The notes below the pieces were generated by a model. The model had not been told where the DNA came from. It saw only the letters and a list, made by a program, of their open reading frames with translations, and made no database searches. 64,000 nt of DNA from Bacillus pseudomycoides (GTDB lineage Bacteria > Bacillota > Bacilli > Bacillales > Bacillaceae_G), in assembly GCF_022811845.1 (NCBI RefSeq), contig NZ_CP064267.1, positions 62,001-126,000 of the forward strand, in the 5' to 3' direction. Position numbers and translations under genes: made by a program. This document shows positions 37,554 to 47,092 of the stretch, piece by piece (within the stretch, counting starts at the first letter, position 1; every line of letters begins with the position of its first letter).

Positions 37554-39242
37554 ATGGCGAAACCATTTGTGATTAAAAACAAACGTAGCTTAAATGGAGA
37601 ACCGACTACTGCGGTGCTAGTTACAATTAAATCTTGGCAAAAACTTGTTGAGGCTATGGAAGATAAATACTATAGCTATAAAGATACATATATAGAAGAT
37701 ATTTTAAAGTCTATGTCATACGAAGAACGGCTTGCAGATGAGGAGCAGTTTGTTGAAAAAGCGAAGCCATCTTTTTCACGTCAAATGAAACATGCCTTTT
37801 CTAAAGTAAATGGGCGAAAACATAAACTTTATGGTATTACAAATGCAGATCTAGAAGTATTTCTATTCTTACATAAAAAATGTAATACATTTGGTGTACT
37901 TTCCCATGTGTCCATACACATGCTATGGGAGGACTACAAAAACTATAAAGAAGCGTTTGCACATATTCATCATTCACAATTCTATATTGCGTTAAAGAAG
38001 CTAAGCCTTCACAACATCATCCAAATTGAAAATGAAATGGGTGGAAAACATAGAATTACATTAACTCACTTCATGAATGAAGAAACAGATAAAGCGAACC
38101 CTTATACTTTTATAAGCCCTGTCGTGTTTACAAAAGCATTTTTCGAATTGTCAGTAGCTGCTAAAAAGCTATTTATGGATGTTGCCATGCAACAAAAAAG
38201 AGAAACGACTTTAAAACGTTCTCTTTATAAAACAGATGAACAAGGACAGCAAACTCATTTTGGCGGTATGTATCGTTTCTTACATAAAAAGTTTCCACAC
38301 CAAATCCGTTCTGTCATGAGTGAATTAACAAATACATTCTCTTGTACGGGATCTGCCTTATTTAAAATTTGCAAGTTAGAAAAAGGGAAGAAGAACAAAA
38401 AACAGTATACAACGCTGTATGTATCTGTTCATCCTGATTTTCTCTGCGAAAAGGAAGAAGGCGAAGCGTATCGTGATCCATTTACGCCAAGAGTTACATA
38501 TGCACGTAAAACAAAGTTTATTGAGAATCAATTAAATGAAATGAATATTGGTGAATTTACCAAAGATATGAATCAGTTTATTAATGTCCTGAAACATAGC
38601 TGTCATCGTCAAATTCGTCAGGTTATTCGTGGCCTACGCGAAATGATTGATCGACAAGAAGGATATCCGAAAAAGCTTGTTTATACATTACGTAAACTGT
38701 TAAATCAATCTTCTCAATATCGTGTACTGGATGCAGCTGCAAAAGAGGGTATTTATCCACTTATTACACATCAACTGCCAAGAGAAAAACAAGAACAAGC
38801 TATATTCGATTTTGGTATACATTTCTCTATGTACTCTATACGTAATGTGAAAAAGCTATTTAATCAAGCTTATAAGCTGCTTCATGCGAAATACGCTGTC
38901 CCAGTAACCGAAACAGCGTACCATCAAAATTACATAAAGTATCAAGAAGAGTCGTTATTTAGAAAATATGCCTTTGAGCAAGGTGTGAATATCCACGCAT
39001 ATATTGCATTAGAAATCGAAATACGTGAGTTGTTGAAAGCAAAAGGGCATAAAGAGCGATTTATTCCAAGTGATATTCGAGAACTGTTCCTTGAAAAAAT
39101 AGATAGATTGCCAAAAGAAGATCTTCGTGTACTTGTAGTACCAGAAGACTTCGACCTGATTCGTTTTCTGCACTCTTTAGAAGAATGTTATCGGCAAACG
39201 AAAGAAATTCCTTCTGTTGATCAGCTACTTGTCGCAATGTAA
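37554..39242 (+). CDS. Plasmid replication-like protein controlled by iterons
   Basis: 562 aa from ATG 37554 (GGAGGTG seven bases upstream). Basic protein with several winged-helix-like segments: ITNADLEVFLFLHKKCNTFG, HHSQFYIALKKLSLHNIIQI and RITLTHF in the N-terminal 180 residues, and FRKYAFEQGVNIHAYIALEI near 470. The layout (iterons, then a basic protein, then AT-rich DNA) fits a replication initiator, but I do not recognise the family and it could be a regulator. The ten iterons end about 180 bp before the start. Intact, with a terminator after it. Confidence 0.6.
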   Translation: MAKPFVIKNKRSLNGEPTTAVLVTIKSWQKLVEAMEDKYYSYKDTYIEDILKSMSYEERLADEEQFVEKAKPSFSRQMKHAFSKVNGRKHKLYGITNADLEVFLFLHKKCNTFGVLSHVSIHMLWEDYKNYKEAFAHIHHSQFYIALKKLSLHNIIQIENEMGGKHRITLTHFMNEETDKANPYTFISPVVFTKAFFELSVAAKKLFMDVAMQQKRETTLKRSLYKTDEQGQQTHFGGMYRFLHKKFPHQIRSVMSELTNTFSCTGSALFKICKLEKGKKNKKQYTTLYVSVHPDFLCEKEEGEAYRDPFTPRVTYARKTKFIENQLNEMNIGEFTKDMNQFINVLKHSCHRQIRQVIRGLREMIDRQEGYPKKLVYTLRKLLNQSSQYRVLDAAAKEGIYPLITHQLPREKQEQAIFDFGIHFSMYSIRNVKKLFNQAYKLLHAKYAVPVTETAYHQNYIKYQEESLFRKYAFEQGVNIHAYIALEIEIRELLKAKGHKERFIPSDIRELFLEKIDRLPKEDLRVLVVPEDFDLIRFLHSLEECYRQTKEIPSVDQLLVAM

Positions 39243-39246
39243 GTAT

Positions 39247-39286
39247 AGAGCTCTCCTTTTTTGAAAAAATCAAAAAGGGAGGGCTA
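39247..39286 (+). terminator. Terminator after the 562-aa gene
   Basis: AGCTCTCCTTTTT pairs with AAAAAGGGAGGGCT (one mismatch), 5 bp after the stop. Confidence 0.8.
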
Positions 39287-39289
39287 TTC

Positions 39290-40270
39290 GTGTTGAATTT
39301 GTTTCTTTCTCTTATTTATGTAAGCAAAAAAATGCATTCCTTTCTCCTCATTCATTGATAAAACACTCTATTATTTATACATTTACATACAGGTTATGAG
39401 AGTTGTATATGCGAATCCACAAACTCAACATTCATATTTCTGAATTTTCAATCTTAACTATGTTTTTATATCTACATATTATCATCAAGATTTATTTAAA
39501 ATACGTGGATATCTGGATAAAGGAAACCAATTGTGAATAGAAATATAGGAAAAATACCGATATAAGTGGATTCCATGTATATATCCACTTAAAATCGTCA
39601 ATCTATCCGTTAATTATGTTGATTCAGTGGATTTTGTTTATAAAAATCTTTAAATTGTTGATGAAATGTGAATAGATTTTCACTCTTTGTGGAAATCCTG
39701 TTCATAACATGATCTCATAATAGATGTATATGTTATACATGCTTTTGCATTAAATAGCTTCTGGATTTATGTAGAAATGATGCGTTATGTTTCTGATAAA
39801 TTGTAGATTTGAGGTATTTGAGATTGTACTTCACCATGCATGATTACGTTACAATAAAATGGAATTTATGATTTTATACGGTACGTGTAGAACACTTTCC
39901 TTGTGTCTCAAGGGGTTTCATACGTTTTATGGCATGTATAATAGTTTTATCTTTTAATCTTTTAATATAAAGTTTTATATTATATTAGGTTTTATTATTT
40001 AAGATATATTTACTAAGAATAAAAAATATGTGAATAACGTTGTACATATTTCAAATTAATCTTATTGAAAAGAATTATATATTATAGTTATTTTTGTAAT
40101 TCTTAAAGAAAAGGATTGACTATTTTAATGAACTACATGCTACTAATTTAAGTCTTTAATTTTTAACTGTAAGATAAATAATAATGTCGCTTTTGAATAC
40201 AGTTTGATAAAAACAGTGGATTATCAAAAGTTGCTTGGTGTCAAAAACAGAACCTACCTGCTCATTGGCT
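39290..40270. other. AT-rich gene-free kilobase, possible origin region
   Basis: No gene seen. Very AT-rich, with DnaA-box-like sequences close to the complement of TTATCCACA: TTGTGAATAG (39531), ATGTGAATAG (39667) and ATGTGAATAA (40027), plus repeated GTGGATAT/TATCCAC pieces between 39504 and 39630. Directly downstream of the replication-like gene, so a candidate for the melting region of an origin. Weak evidence. Confidence 0.4.
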
Positions 40271-40280
40271 TTACTATTAG

Positions 40281-40574
40281 TTGAAAAAATTATCACCTCA
40301 AACTGAAGATCAGAATAAAAATGAGCGTGTGGATTGGATTTCTATGAATGTCCCTGTCGTAGAAGAAAAAATACGTGCCACCATTCGAATTTACATGAAA
40401 GAAGCAACCATTGAACTAGATATGCCTTTTACTCCACAAGTTCTTCTACAAGTGATGCAGAGCACCGAAAAAATGAAGCAAACAAATAGTAACTCTAAAA
40501 TATACGAAAAAGGTTGCTTATTTTGGAATTACTTGACGCATACCCTTATAGAAATAAGTAGTGAATTATTTTAA
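40281..40574 (+). pseudogene. Probable fragment of an IS66-type OrfA accessory protein
   Basis: 97 codons from a TTG without a clear ribosome site. The part VDWISMNVPVVEEKIRATIR then IYMKEATIELDMPFTPQVLL resembles the C-terminal half of IS66-family TnpA/OrfA proteins (short beta strand, then polarity-rich gain and D-P-L-L helix); the tail after KMKQTNS does not. No HTH half and no orfB/orfC nearby. Tentative. Confidence 0.35.
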
Positions 40575-40596
40575 AAAGGCAAATGGGGGGATTAAG

Positions 40597-41382
40597 GTGT
40601 TTAACAAAAATGTCATCCTCTACACTGAGGAAAATGGTATCGCAATAATTACACTAAACAGACCAGAAGCACTGAACGCGTTAAACCGAGATATTCTTGA
40701 ACAGCTTTCGTCTATTTTGGACAGGATTAAAATGGATTCAAGTGTAAAAGCAGTGATTATTACCGGTGCTGGGGAAAAGGCATTTTCCGCAGGTGCGGAC
40801 ATTCAATTTCTCCATAAAGCTACTCCGCTAGAAATACGGGATTTAGCTAATTTAGCAGTTACAGTTACTAATAAAATCGAGTCATTAGGAAAAGTAGTCG
40901 TTGCTGCTATCAACGGCTTTGCACTAGGGGGGGGACTTGAGCTAGCTGAATCCTGTACACTCCGTGTTTGCGCGAATCATGCTCGATTAGGACATCCTGA
41001 AGTCCGTATTGGAGCTGTTGCCGGTTTTGGAGGAACCACACGACTACCCAGACTCATTGGAAAGGGGCGTGCTGCAGAACTATTACTCACTGGAAACACG
41101 ATAAGCGCAGATGAAGCTTATCGAATTGGACTGATTAATAGAAATATTGAACCTGATCAATTACTATCAAAAGTAAAAACGCTTATCCAAGAAATTCTTT
41201 CTCAGGCTCCTATTGCAGTAAAAATGACTTGGGAAGCTATTCATCGAGGAGATAATCTAACTTTAGAAGAGTCCGCACTTCTTGGTGCAGATTATTTCGG
41301 TTTGATAGCGTCCACAGAGGACTTCCGAGAAGGAACTAAATCATTTTTAGAAAAGACTCAACCATTGTTTAAAGGAAGATAA
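40597..41382 (+). CDS. Enoyl-CoA hydratase/isomerase (crotonase family)
   Basis: 261 aa from a GTG at 40597 behind GGGGGGATTAAG. Crotonase fold: LNRPEALNALN (20-30), oxyanion-hole FSAGADI (63-69), and the two catalytic glutamates in GGGLELA (E115) and HPEVRIG (E135), as in E144/E164 of rat crotonase. Hydrates enoyl-CoA in fatty-acid or amino-acid degradation. It stands alone here without other beta-oxidation genes; the upstream IS fragment suggests it arrived by transfer. Confidence 0.9.
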   Translation: MFNKNVILYTEENGIAIITLNRPEALNALNRDILEQLSSILDRIKMDSSVKAVIITGAGEKAFSAGADIQFLHKATPLEIRDLANLAVTVTNKIESLGKVVVAAINGFALGGGLELAESCTLRVCANHARLGHPEVRIGAVAGFGGTTRLPRLIGKGRAAELLLTGNTISADEAYRIGLINRNIEPDQLLSKVKTLIQEILSQAPIAVKMTWEAIHRGDNLTLEESALLGADYFGLIASTEDFREGTKSFLEKTQPLFKGR

Positions 41383-41466
41383 TTAATCGAACCAATCATT
41401 TGTGGATTTAAAATAACTTTATTTATTTTTAACCGATTGTATTGTAATAGAAGTGAATGTTGAAAA

Positions 41467-41993
41467 TTGGGGAATAATCACTTTCATGATGTGTTTGCTG
41501 TAAAACAAGAACATTTGGGACAAGTTCTTAAATTAAAGAAATTCTTTGAAGAATTGGCTATAGACTTTAATGATTTCAGTGATCCTCGCACTCTAGTCAA
41601 CGTGGTAGAATCAAATCGTGATATAAACTTTTTGAATTCGTCACAGGGAGCAATCGTTGGGGAGAAAGTATAAATCAAGATATTATGAGTCAGGTGACCA
41701 ATGCTATTACTAACATGTTTATTAATTTAAATAAGCAAGACGCTGAACCATGGATTTTTTGGTATAATACTGGGAATAGTTTTCCAAAATATACTTATGA
41801 TATTTTAGTTGCTATAGATACTCAAGACAAGGACTATCTTACAGACGTTTTAGCAATTAGTTTTGATATTTTGGTAGTAAATAAAACTAAACAGGAAGTT
41901 TGTTCTTTCACAGTTAATGATATTCCACAATACCTTATAATGATGAAACATATGCTTGTTGGGATTAAATTTGAAGATGTTTATCCTTCGTAG
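41467..41993 (+). pseudogene. Unrecognised acidic protein, probable frameshift
   Basis: First frame from TTG 41467 gives GNNHFHDVFAVKQEHLGQVL to INFLNSS and stops at 41673. The frame that continues (TGSNRWGESINQDIMSQVTN, then FINLNKQDAEPWIFWYNTGN to 41993) is open upstream to about 41640. Joining them by one base near 41640-41648 gives about 175 aa. No motif recognised; composition resembles small cytoplasmic immunity proteins. Two separate genes remain possible. Confidence 0.45.
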
Positions 41994-42165
41994 TCCCATT
42001 AAAATACGTGGTAATTGTATGTACACCTGGTTTTAATGTATCCTTCTCTAACGAAAAAGTTGTTTGTGTTAATTCGCCAACTTGATTAGTTTCTTGAAAG
42101 ATTCGATCAAGATAAACAAATGTCTGTTTGTCATCTTGGAATTTAGCAAAATCTATACTAATTAC
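41965..42165 (-). pseudogene. C-terminal gene fragment cut by the IS608-like relic
   Basis: The minus frame VISIDFAKFQDDKQTFVYLD, then QTTFSLEKDTLKPGVHTITT and NGTTKDKHLQI, stop at 41965, is clearly coding in style (exported beta-rich protein). It begins exactly at the TTAC that precedes the relic's left end, so the element interrupted or replaced the upstream part. It overlaps the 3' end of the gene on the other strand. Family not recognised. Confidence 0.55.
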
Positions 42166-42593
42166 AAATTTCGCGATACGGGAAAGCCCATGCGGGACTT
42201 TAGTCCGCCTTTAGGCATGGGATGAAAGTATCGCTTTTTCATAGAAAAACACTTGTTTTTTAGGTATACTTCAACTATAGATAAGAACAAGTCTTTAAAA
42301 CGCCTATGTGTTCCTTGAAAACAAAATAGCGTATGAGGTTTGATAGACTAACTCACGCTATCGGTAAAATGATATGTGTCGTCAAGAACAAGACGCTAAA
42401 ACATTTGAATACGCAACTAGCTGTACGGTATGGTCATAGTACTATGGCTCACGAACCTATAGGGTCTGTCGTGAGGGTGGTGATGGCACACCGCAATCTT
42501 GCACGTTAGCGATACCAGAAATGGACTTCGCCTTTGATAGCAAGAATCCCACTGGCTTTAGCCAGCTTGCCCCCCTTAGGGGGGGAGTGTCAA
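42166..42593 (+). mobile_element. IS608-like relic 2 with both ends, no transposase
   Basis: TTAC (42162-42165) precedes the left end; the hairpin GGACTTTAGTCCG within GCCCATGC...GCATGGG follows; the right end finishes GGGAGTGTCAA at 42593. 428 bp without a gene. Highly similar to the relic at 18454-18778 in opposite orientation. The stretch before the right end (AATCCCACTGGCTTTAGCC) has the shape and position of TnpB guide-RNA scaffolds; the flanking guide segment would lie in the last codons of proC. Confidence 0.82.
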
Positions 42594-43408
42594 TCTTTAG
42601 TTAGACTGGATAATTCAACAGATTTTTGAGTACAACGTTTCATAGCTGAAATGATGGCAGTTCTTAAGCCTTTTTCCTCTAATGTTGCTACAGCTTCTAT
42701 TGTCGTTCCACCTGGAGAACAAACCATATCTTTCAATGCGCCTGGATGTATTCCTGTTTCCAGTACCATTTTTGCAGAACCTAATACAGCTTGAGCTGCG
42801 AATTTATATGCTTGAGCCCTTGGCATACTATCTAGTACAGCAGCATCCGCCATGGCTTCTATAAACATATATACATATGCTGGAGAAGAACCACTTACAG
42901 ATGTTACAACATCCATTAATTTTTCATTTACTATCTCTGTTTGACCAAAACTATTAAATATATTTAGTATATCTTCTAAATCTTTTTCTGTAACCATTTC
43001 ATTAGAACATAACGCAGACATTCCTTCTCCAACAAGAGCAGGTGTATTAGGCATTACTCTTACAATCTTTAACTTTCTACCGAAAGCATTCTCAGTACTC
43101 TTAATACTTTTTCCTGCAGCAATAGTTACGACTATTACATCGTTTTTTATCTGCTCTTTTATTTGGTTAATTACTGATGAGTATAGGTCTGGTTTGATTG
43201 ATAAAATTAAAATATCAGCATTTTTAGCTACTTCATTGTTGTCAGTAGTTGTAGTTATGTCATATTTTTCACTAGCATTTTTTAAATTAATGACATTTAA
43301 ATCTGAACAAATTATTTTATCCGAAGGAACTATATTTTTGCTAATCATCCCACCTATCATAGCGATACCCATGTTTCCGCATCCGATGAATCCTATTTGT
43401 TTGTTCAT
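42590..43408 (-). CDS. proC: Pyrroline-5-carboxylate reductase
   Basis: 272 aa; last step of proline synthesis (P5C to proline, NADPH). N-terminal Rossmann motif GFIGCGNMGIAMIGGM, mid part VRVMPNTPALVGEGMSAL and the family signature of the dimer domain (SPAYVYMFIEAMADAAV through SPGGTTIEAVATLEEKGLR). The stop codon overlaps the right end of the IS608-like relic, which may have replaced the last residues; length is still normal. Convergent with nothing; divergent from proBA. Confidence 0.95.
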   Translation of the reverse strand: MNKQIGFIGCGNMGIAMIGGMISKNIVPSDKIICSDLNVINLKNASEKYDITTTTDNNEVAKNADILILSIKPDLYSSVINQIKEQIKNDVIVVTIAAGKSIKSTENAFGRKLKIVRVMPNTPALVGEGMSALCSNEMVTEKDLEDILNIFNSFGQTEIVNEKLMDVVTSVSGSSPAYVYMFIEAMADAAVLDSMPRAQAYKFAAQAVLGSAKMVLETGIHPGALKDMVCSPGGTTIEAVATLEEKGLRTAIISAMKRCTQKSVELSSLTKD

Positions 43409-43902
43409 AATAACTCGCTTTTGCTCCTTTTATTATAAATTTTATCGGCTTGAAATTATTATTCTGAAAAAATATTGATATCCCATACAGTTGAAATAAA
43501 CATTATAAACTATATCGAGATTCGTATAAAAACACATTTTAAGAGAGTACACTATTTTTGCAATACAAAAATATCTAGAAATTACTCTTATTCTGCATTA
43601 AACAAGTACATTCTCTATAATTTAATATTTTTGTTATATACTACTCAAAAGCATTTTAAATCATTTTGGAGAATAGAAACGTAGCATTATCAATAGCATA
43701 ATGAATAGGGAATTTGTATGTTTAGATACGAATTTCTCCTTTTGTTGTACGCTAAGAGATGTTTGTTCAGAAAACTTTATGTTTATGCATGAGAGATAAA
43801 GTATAGTTATATTAACGTTTTCTAGATATAGTGATGTTAATACAGTGTGTACATAATTCAATGCTTAAAATTTGTCGCCTTCTTAATTTTCTAAAATATC
43901 TC

Positions 43903-43932
43903 TTGACACAAAAATGCATTATATCGCATAAT
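43903..43932 (+). promoter_or_regulatory. Promoter of the proBA T-box transcript
   Basis: TTGACA (43903) and CATAAT (43927) with 18 bp between, about 20 bp before the T-box leader. Confidence 0.7.
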
Positions 43933-43949
43933 GTATAAAAATTAAATTG

Positions 43950-44185
43950 AAAATCGTTGAAGGGAACTAGTACATATGTCTTCTTGCGCAAGAGAGTGGA
44001 ATTCGCTGGCTGAAAGATTCCTCGTGTAGAAAGTATCGAACCTATCCCTGAGTCTTAAACGAAAGTTTAGGCGTATGCCTGCGTTACAGGCGCCAAGCGG
44101 ATATATATTTATATCAATGAAGGTGGTACCGCGGAACAATGACCGTTTCGTCCTTTTTTTAAGGGCGGAGCGGTCATTTTTATTT
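43950..44185 (+). promoter_or_regulatory. T-box riboswitch, proline type
   Basis: Leader with the conserved T-box GAAGGTGGTACCGCGG (44119-44134) and a terminator stem ATGACCG...CGGTCAT with TTTTT (44139-44180). In Stem I, GAACCTATCC places CCT (44041-44043), a proline codon, at the specifier position. Uncharged tRNA-Pro should stabilise the antiterminator and turn on proBA. Proline T-boxes control proBA in B. subtilis as well. Confidence 0.92.
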
Positions 44186-44328
44186 TGCTCTTTATGCTAG
44201 ATAGGCATCATTGGTGAAGGGGTTCTTTGCTGCAAATTGCATGCTATAGAAGCATAGTTTGTTTTCATTTGAAAAAAGAAGAAGCACAATTTACAAAAAA
44301 CTTTGATTTTAGACTAGGGGGTACAAAA

Positions 44329-45432
44329 GTGAAAAAACAACGAATTGTCGTAAAAATCGGAAGCAGTTCCTTGGCAGCTAATCATGGAGGCATCTCTGAA
44401 GAACAGCTTTCAGATCACGTTGCCGCCTTAGCGCGACTGAAGCAGGAAGGACATGAAATCTTGCTGGTTACATCTGGTGCCGTCGCCGCAGGTTTTTCCG
44501 CTCTCGGGTATCCCGGCCGACCTGTGACAATTAAAGGGAAGCAGGCTGCCGCGGCTGTCGGGCAAAGTCTGTTAATGCAGGCGTATACGGAGGAATTCCG
44601 CAAATATGGGATCGTTACTTCGCAACTTTTGCTGACGAGAAGCGATTTTTCCAGAAAAGAACAATATAGCAATGCCTACGCCACTTTAGTGGAGCTACTA
44701 AACCGCTCCGCTCTTCCTATAATCAATGAAAACGATTCTATTTCTTTGGAGGAGCTGACGTTTGGTGATAATGACATGCTGTCAGCTTTAGTAAGTGGGC
44801 TTATCTCGGCGGATATGCTCATGATTTTTACGGATGTGAACGGTTTGTATGACCGGAATCCCCAGAAAAACCCGGACGCGAAAAAATATTACTTTCTTCC
44901 TGAAGTTACGGAAGAAATCGCCTCTCTTGCTGGAGATGCTGGCTCAAAACTTGGAACAGGCGGCATGAAATCGAAAATCGATGCGGCAAAGACGGCACTA
45001 TCTCTCGGGGTGAGTGTATTCATCGGAACAGGACGTGGACGGGAGAAGTTTTTAGATGTTTTGAAGGGGAAAGGTGATGGAACGTATATCGGTAATGCTC
45101 CTCAAAAAGTGATCAAGATGAACAAGCAATGGATCGCACTACATTCGCTTGTCAGCGGACAAATCGAAGTGGATGCCGGAGCAGCCGCTGCCATCATTCA
45201 GCATGGAAAAAGTCTTCTTCCTGCCGGTGTTACCAGTGTGTCAGGGTTCTTTCAAGCAGGCGAAGTCGTGGAGGTCATTACGCAACAAGGACGTGTGATA
45301 GGAAAAGGACAGTGTAGATATAGTGCAGAGGAATTACGGGATTTAAAAGGTATGCAGAGCCACGACATTCAAGCGCGAGGCGAAAGGCATAGCTATGAAG
45401 TCATTCATAGGGATAATTGGGTTTCACTTTAG
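44329..45432 (+). CDS. proB: Glutamate 5-kinase
   Basis: 367 aa from a GTG at 44329 behind AGGGGG; the frame is open further upstream but that part lies next to the T-box terminator. First step of proline synthesis. Amino-acid-kinase motifs VVKIGSSSL, VTSGAVAAG, NENDSISLEELTFGDND, and a C-terminal PUA domain. Noticeably richer in GC than flanking genes, which suggests it came, with proA and the T-box, from another Firmicute. Confidence 0.95.
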   Translation: MKKQRIVVKIGSSSLAANHGGISEEQLSDHVAALARLKQEGHEILLVTSGAVAAGFSALGYPGRPVTIKGKQAAAAVGQSLLMQAYTEEFRKYGIVTSQLLLTRSDFSRKEQYSNAYATLVELLNRSALPIINENDSISLEELTFGDNDMLSALVSGLISADMLMIFTDVNGLYDRNPQKNPDAKKYYFLPEVTEEIASLAGDAGSKLGTGGMKSKIDAAKTALSLGVSVFIGTGRGREKFLDVLKGKGDGTYIGNAPQKVIKMNKQWIALHSLVSGQIEVDAGAAAAIIQHGKSLLPAGVTSVSGFFQAGEVVEVITQQGRVIGKGQCRYSAEELRDLKGMQSHDIQARGERHSYEVIHRDNWVSL

Positions 45433-45627
45433 AGTAGAGAGGGCTCGTTTAAGTGAAGAACACAAGGTCCTCCGTCCTAAAAGGCGCTGTTTGTCTTTTC
45501 TCGCTCTAAGCCTCCGATTGATTCAACTAATATCTATGCAGGAGAGTCTCGAATGGTAGTGCCAAGTTGACGGGGTTAAACACGCCTCAAATTGTATACT
45601 TTTAATCTTTAAAAGGAGGAAATGAAA

Positions 45628-46875
45628 ATGAATGAAGTGTTGGCAAAGGGAAAAAAAGCGAAAAAGATTGCTGGAGAGCTTGTGGTTAAATCCACTAATC
45701 AAAAAAACAAGGCACTTGCGGCGATTGCTGAGCAATTGATAGTAGAGACACCCTATATTTTGAAAGAGAACGAACGGGATATCGAAAAAGGGAAAGCGAA
45801 AGGAATGTCTGCCTCTCTCCTCGACCGCCTCATGCTGAATGAACAGCGAATTATTGATATGACAGAGGGTATCCGGCAGTTGATTGATTTGCGTGATCCT
45901 GTTGGACAATGTGTAACTGCATGGGAACGGCCGAATGGCTTGTCTATTCGGGAGATGCGCGTGCCACTCGGTGTTGTCGGGATGATTTACGAGGCGCGGC
46001 CGAACGTGACGGTGGATGCAGCCACAATTTGTTTGAAAACAGGCAACGCAGTGATCTTGCGTGGTAGTTCTTCCGCTACTTATTCTAACAAAGCCATCGT
46101 CGCTGTCATTCACAGAGCGCTCAAACAAACGAGCTTGCCTCCAGAAAGTGTACAGCTTATTGAAGACACGTCACGAGATAGCGCAAAGCAGCTGTTTACA
46201 TTGAACGAGTACTTGGATGTTCTTATCCCAAGAGGTGGCAAGCAGTTGATAGATTCTGTAGTGAGAGAAGCGTCTGTTCCCGTATTGGAAACAGGGGCGG
46301 GAAATTGTCACATTTTCATTGATGAAACAGCGGATAAACAAATGGCATTCGATATTATTGTAAACGCCAAAACACAGCGTCCATCTGTATGTAATGCAAC
46401 TGAAACAATTATACTTCATGAAAATTGGGCGCAGAGATTCGGTACCGAGCTGTTTTCTTTCTTGAAGGAAAGAGGAGTGGGGCTGCGTGGAGATAAGAAA
46501 GTATTGGCAATTGATTCTGCTATTGTACCCGCTTCAGCAGAAGACTGGGGAACAGAATTTTTGTCTCTCACGCTGGCAGTCAAAATGGTTTCCTCTGTTG
46601 AAGAAGCGATTGACCACATCAATACTTATGGATCCATGCATTCCGAAGCGATCATTACAGAGAACGAGGAAAACGTCAGCAAGTTTTTCACGTCCGTCGA
46701 TGCCGCGGCACTCTACCATAATGCTTCGACCCGCTTTACTGACGGCTTTGAATTTGGCTTCGGCGCGGAAATCGGCATTAGCACGCAAAAGCTGCACGTA
46801 AGGGGACCGATGGGTCTGTCTGCATTGACTTCTACAAAATATGTGATTCGTGGGAATGGACAGATTCGGAAGTAA
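45628..46875 (+). CDS. proA: Glutamate-5-semialdehyde dehydrogenase
   Basis: 415 aa from ATG 45628 (AAAGGAGG eight bases upstream), the length of B. subtilis ProA. Second step of proline synthesis: reduces glutamyl phosphate. Seen: IREMRVPLGVVGMIYEARPN, LRGSSSATYSNKAIV, LIPRGGK, the catalytic region VLETGAGNCHIFID with its Cys, and GAEIGISTQKLHVRGPMGLS. 195 bp separate it from proB, unusual for this operon; nothing recognisable lies in the gap. GC content matches proB. Confidence 0.96.
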   Translation: MNEVLAKGKKAKKIAGELVVKSTNQKNKALAAIAEQLIVETPYILKENERDIEKGKAKGMSASLLDRLMLNEQRIIDMTEGIRQLIDLRDPVGQCVTAWERPNGLSIREMRVPLGVVGMIYEARPNVTVDAATICLKTGNAVILRGSSSATYSNKAIVAVIHRALKQTSLPPESVQLIEDTSRDSAKQLFTLNEYLDVLIPRGGKQLIDSVVREASVPVLETGAGNCHIFIDETADKQMAFDIIVNAKTQRPSVCNATETIILHENWAQRFGTELFSFLKERGVGLRGDKKVLAIDSAIVPASAEDWGTEFLSLTLAVKMVSSVEEAIDHINTYGSMHSEAIITENEENVSKFFTSVDAAALYHNASTRFTDGFEFGFGAEIGISTQKLHVRGPMGLSALTSTKYVIRGNGQIRK

Positions 46876-46889
46876 GAAATATAAGGAAA

Positions 46890-47062
46890 GAGGCAAAGCC
46901 CCATGCCTATCAATCTAACAGAACAGGTTGCACCTCACTTTTTTGCATGATGCCTATAGTATACTAAGAAATGTAGGCTTACGCCCACCGACATTCATCT
47001 CTCACCTAAAATTGGTGTTTCACACCTTCGCATTTTTGAGGTGGGAGTCTTCTGTCGGAAAA
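46890..47062. other. Hairpin-rich spacer, possible IS end
   Basis: GCCCCATGCCTATCAA (46897) resembles part of the hairpin at 51895-51935. At 46988-47057 nested stems occur: CCGACA with TGTCGG outside, CTCTCACCT with AGGTGGGAG inside and TTGGTGT with ACACCTT at the tip. Probably remains of an IS200/IS605-like end or a terminator for proBA. Confidence 0.45.
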
Positions 47063-47092
47063 TGATAAATATTTAATATAGGAGATGGGGAA

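Noticed and set aside
45523..46128. 201-codon minus-strand frame inside proA
   Set aside because: Antisense of a GC-richer, fully conserved proA gene; no ribosome site and no motif.
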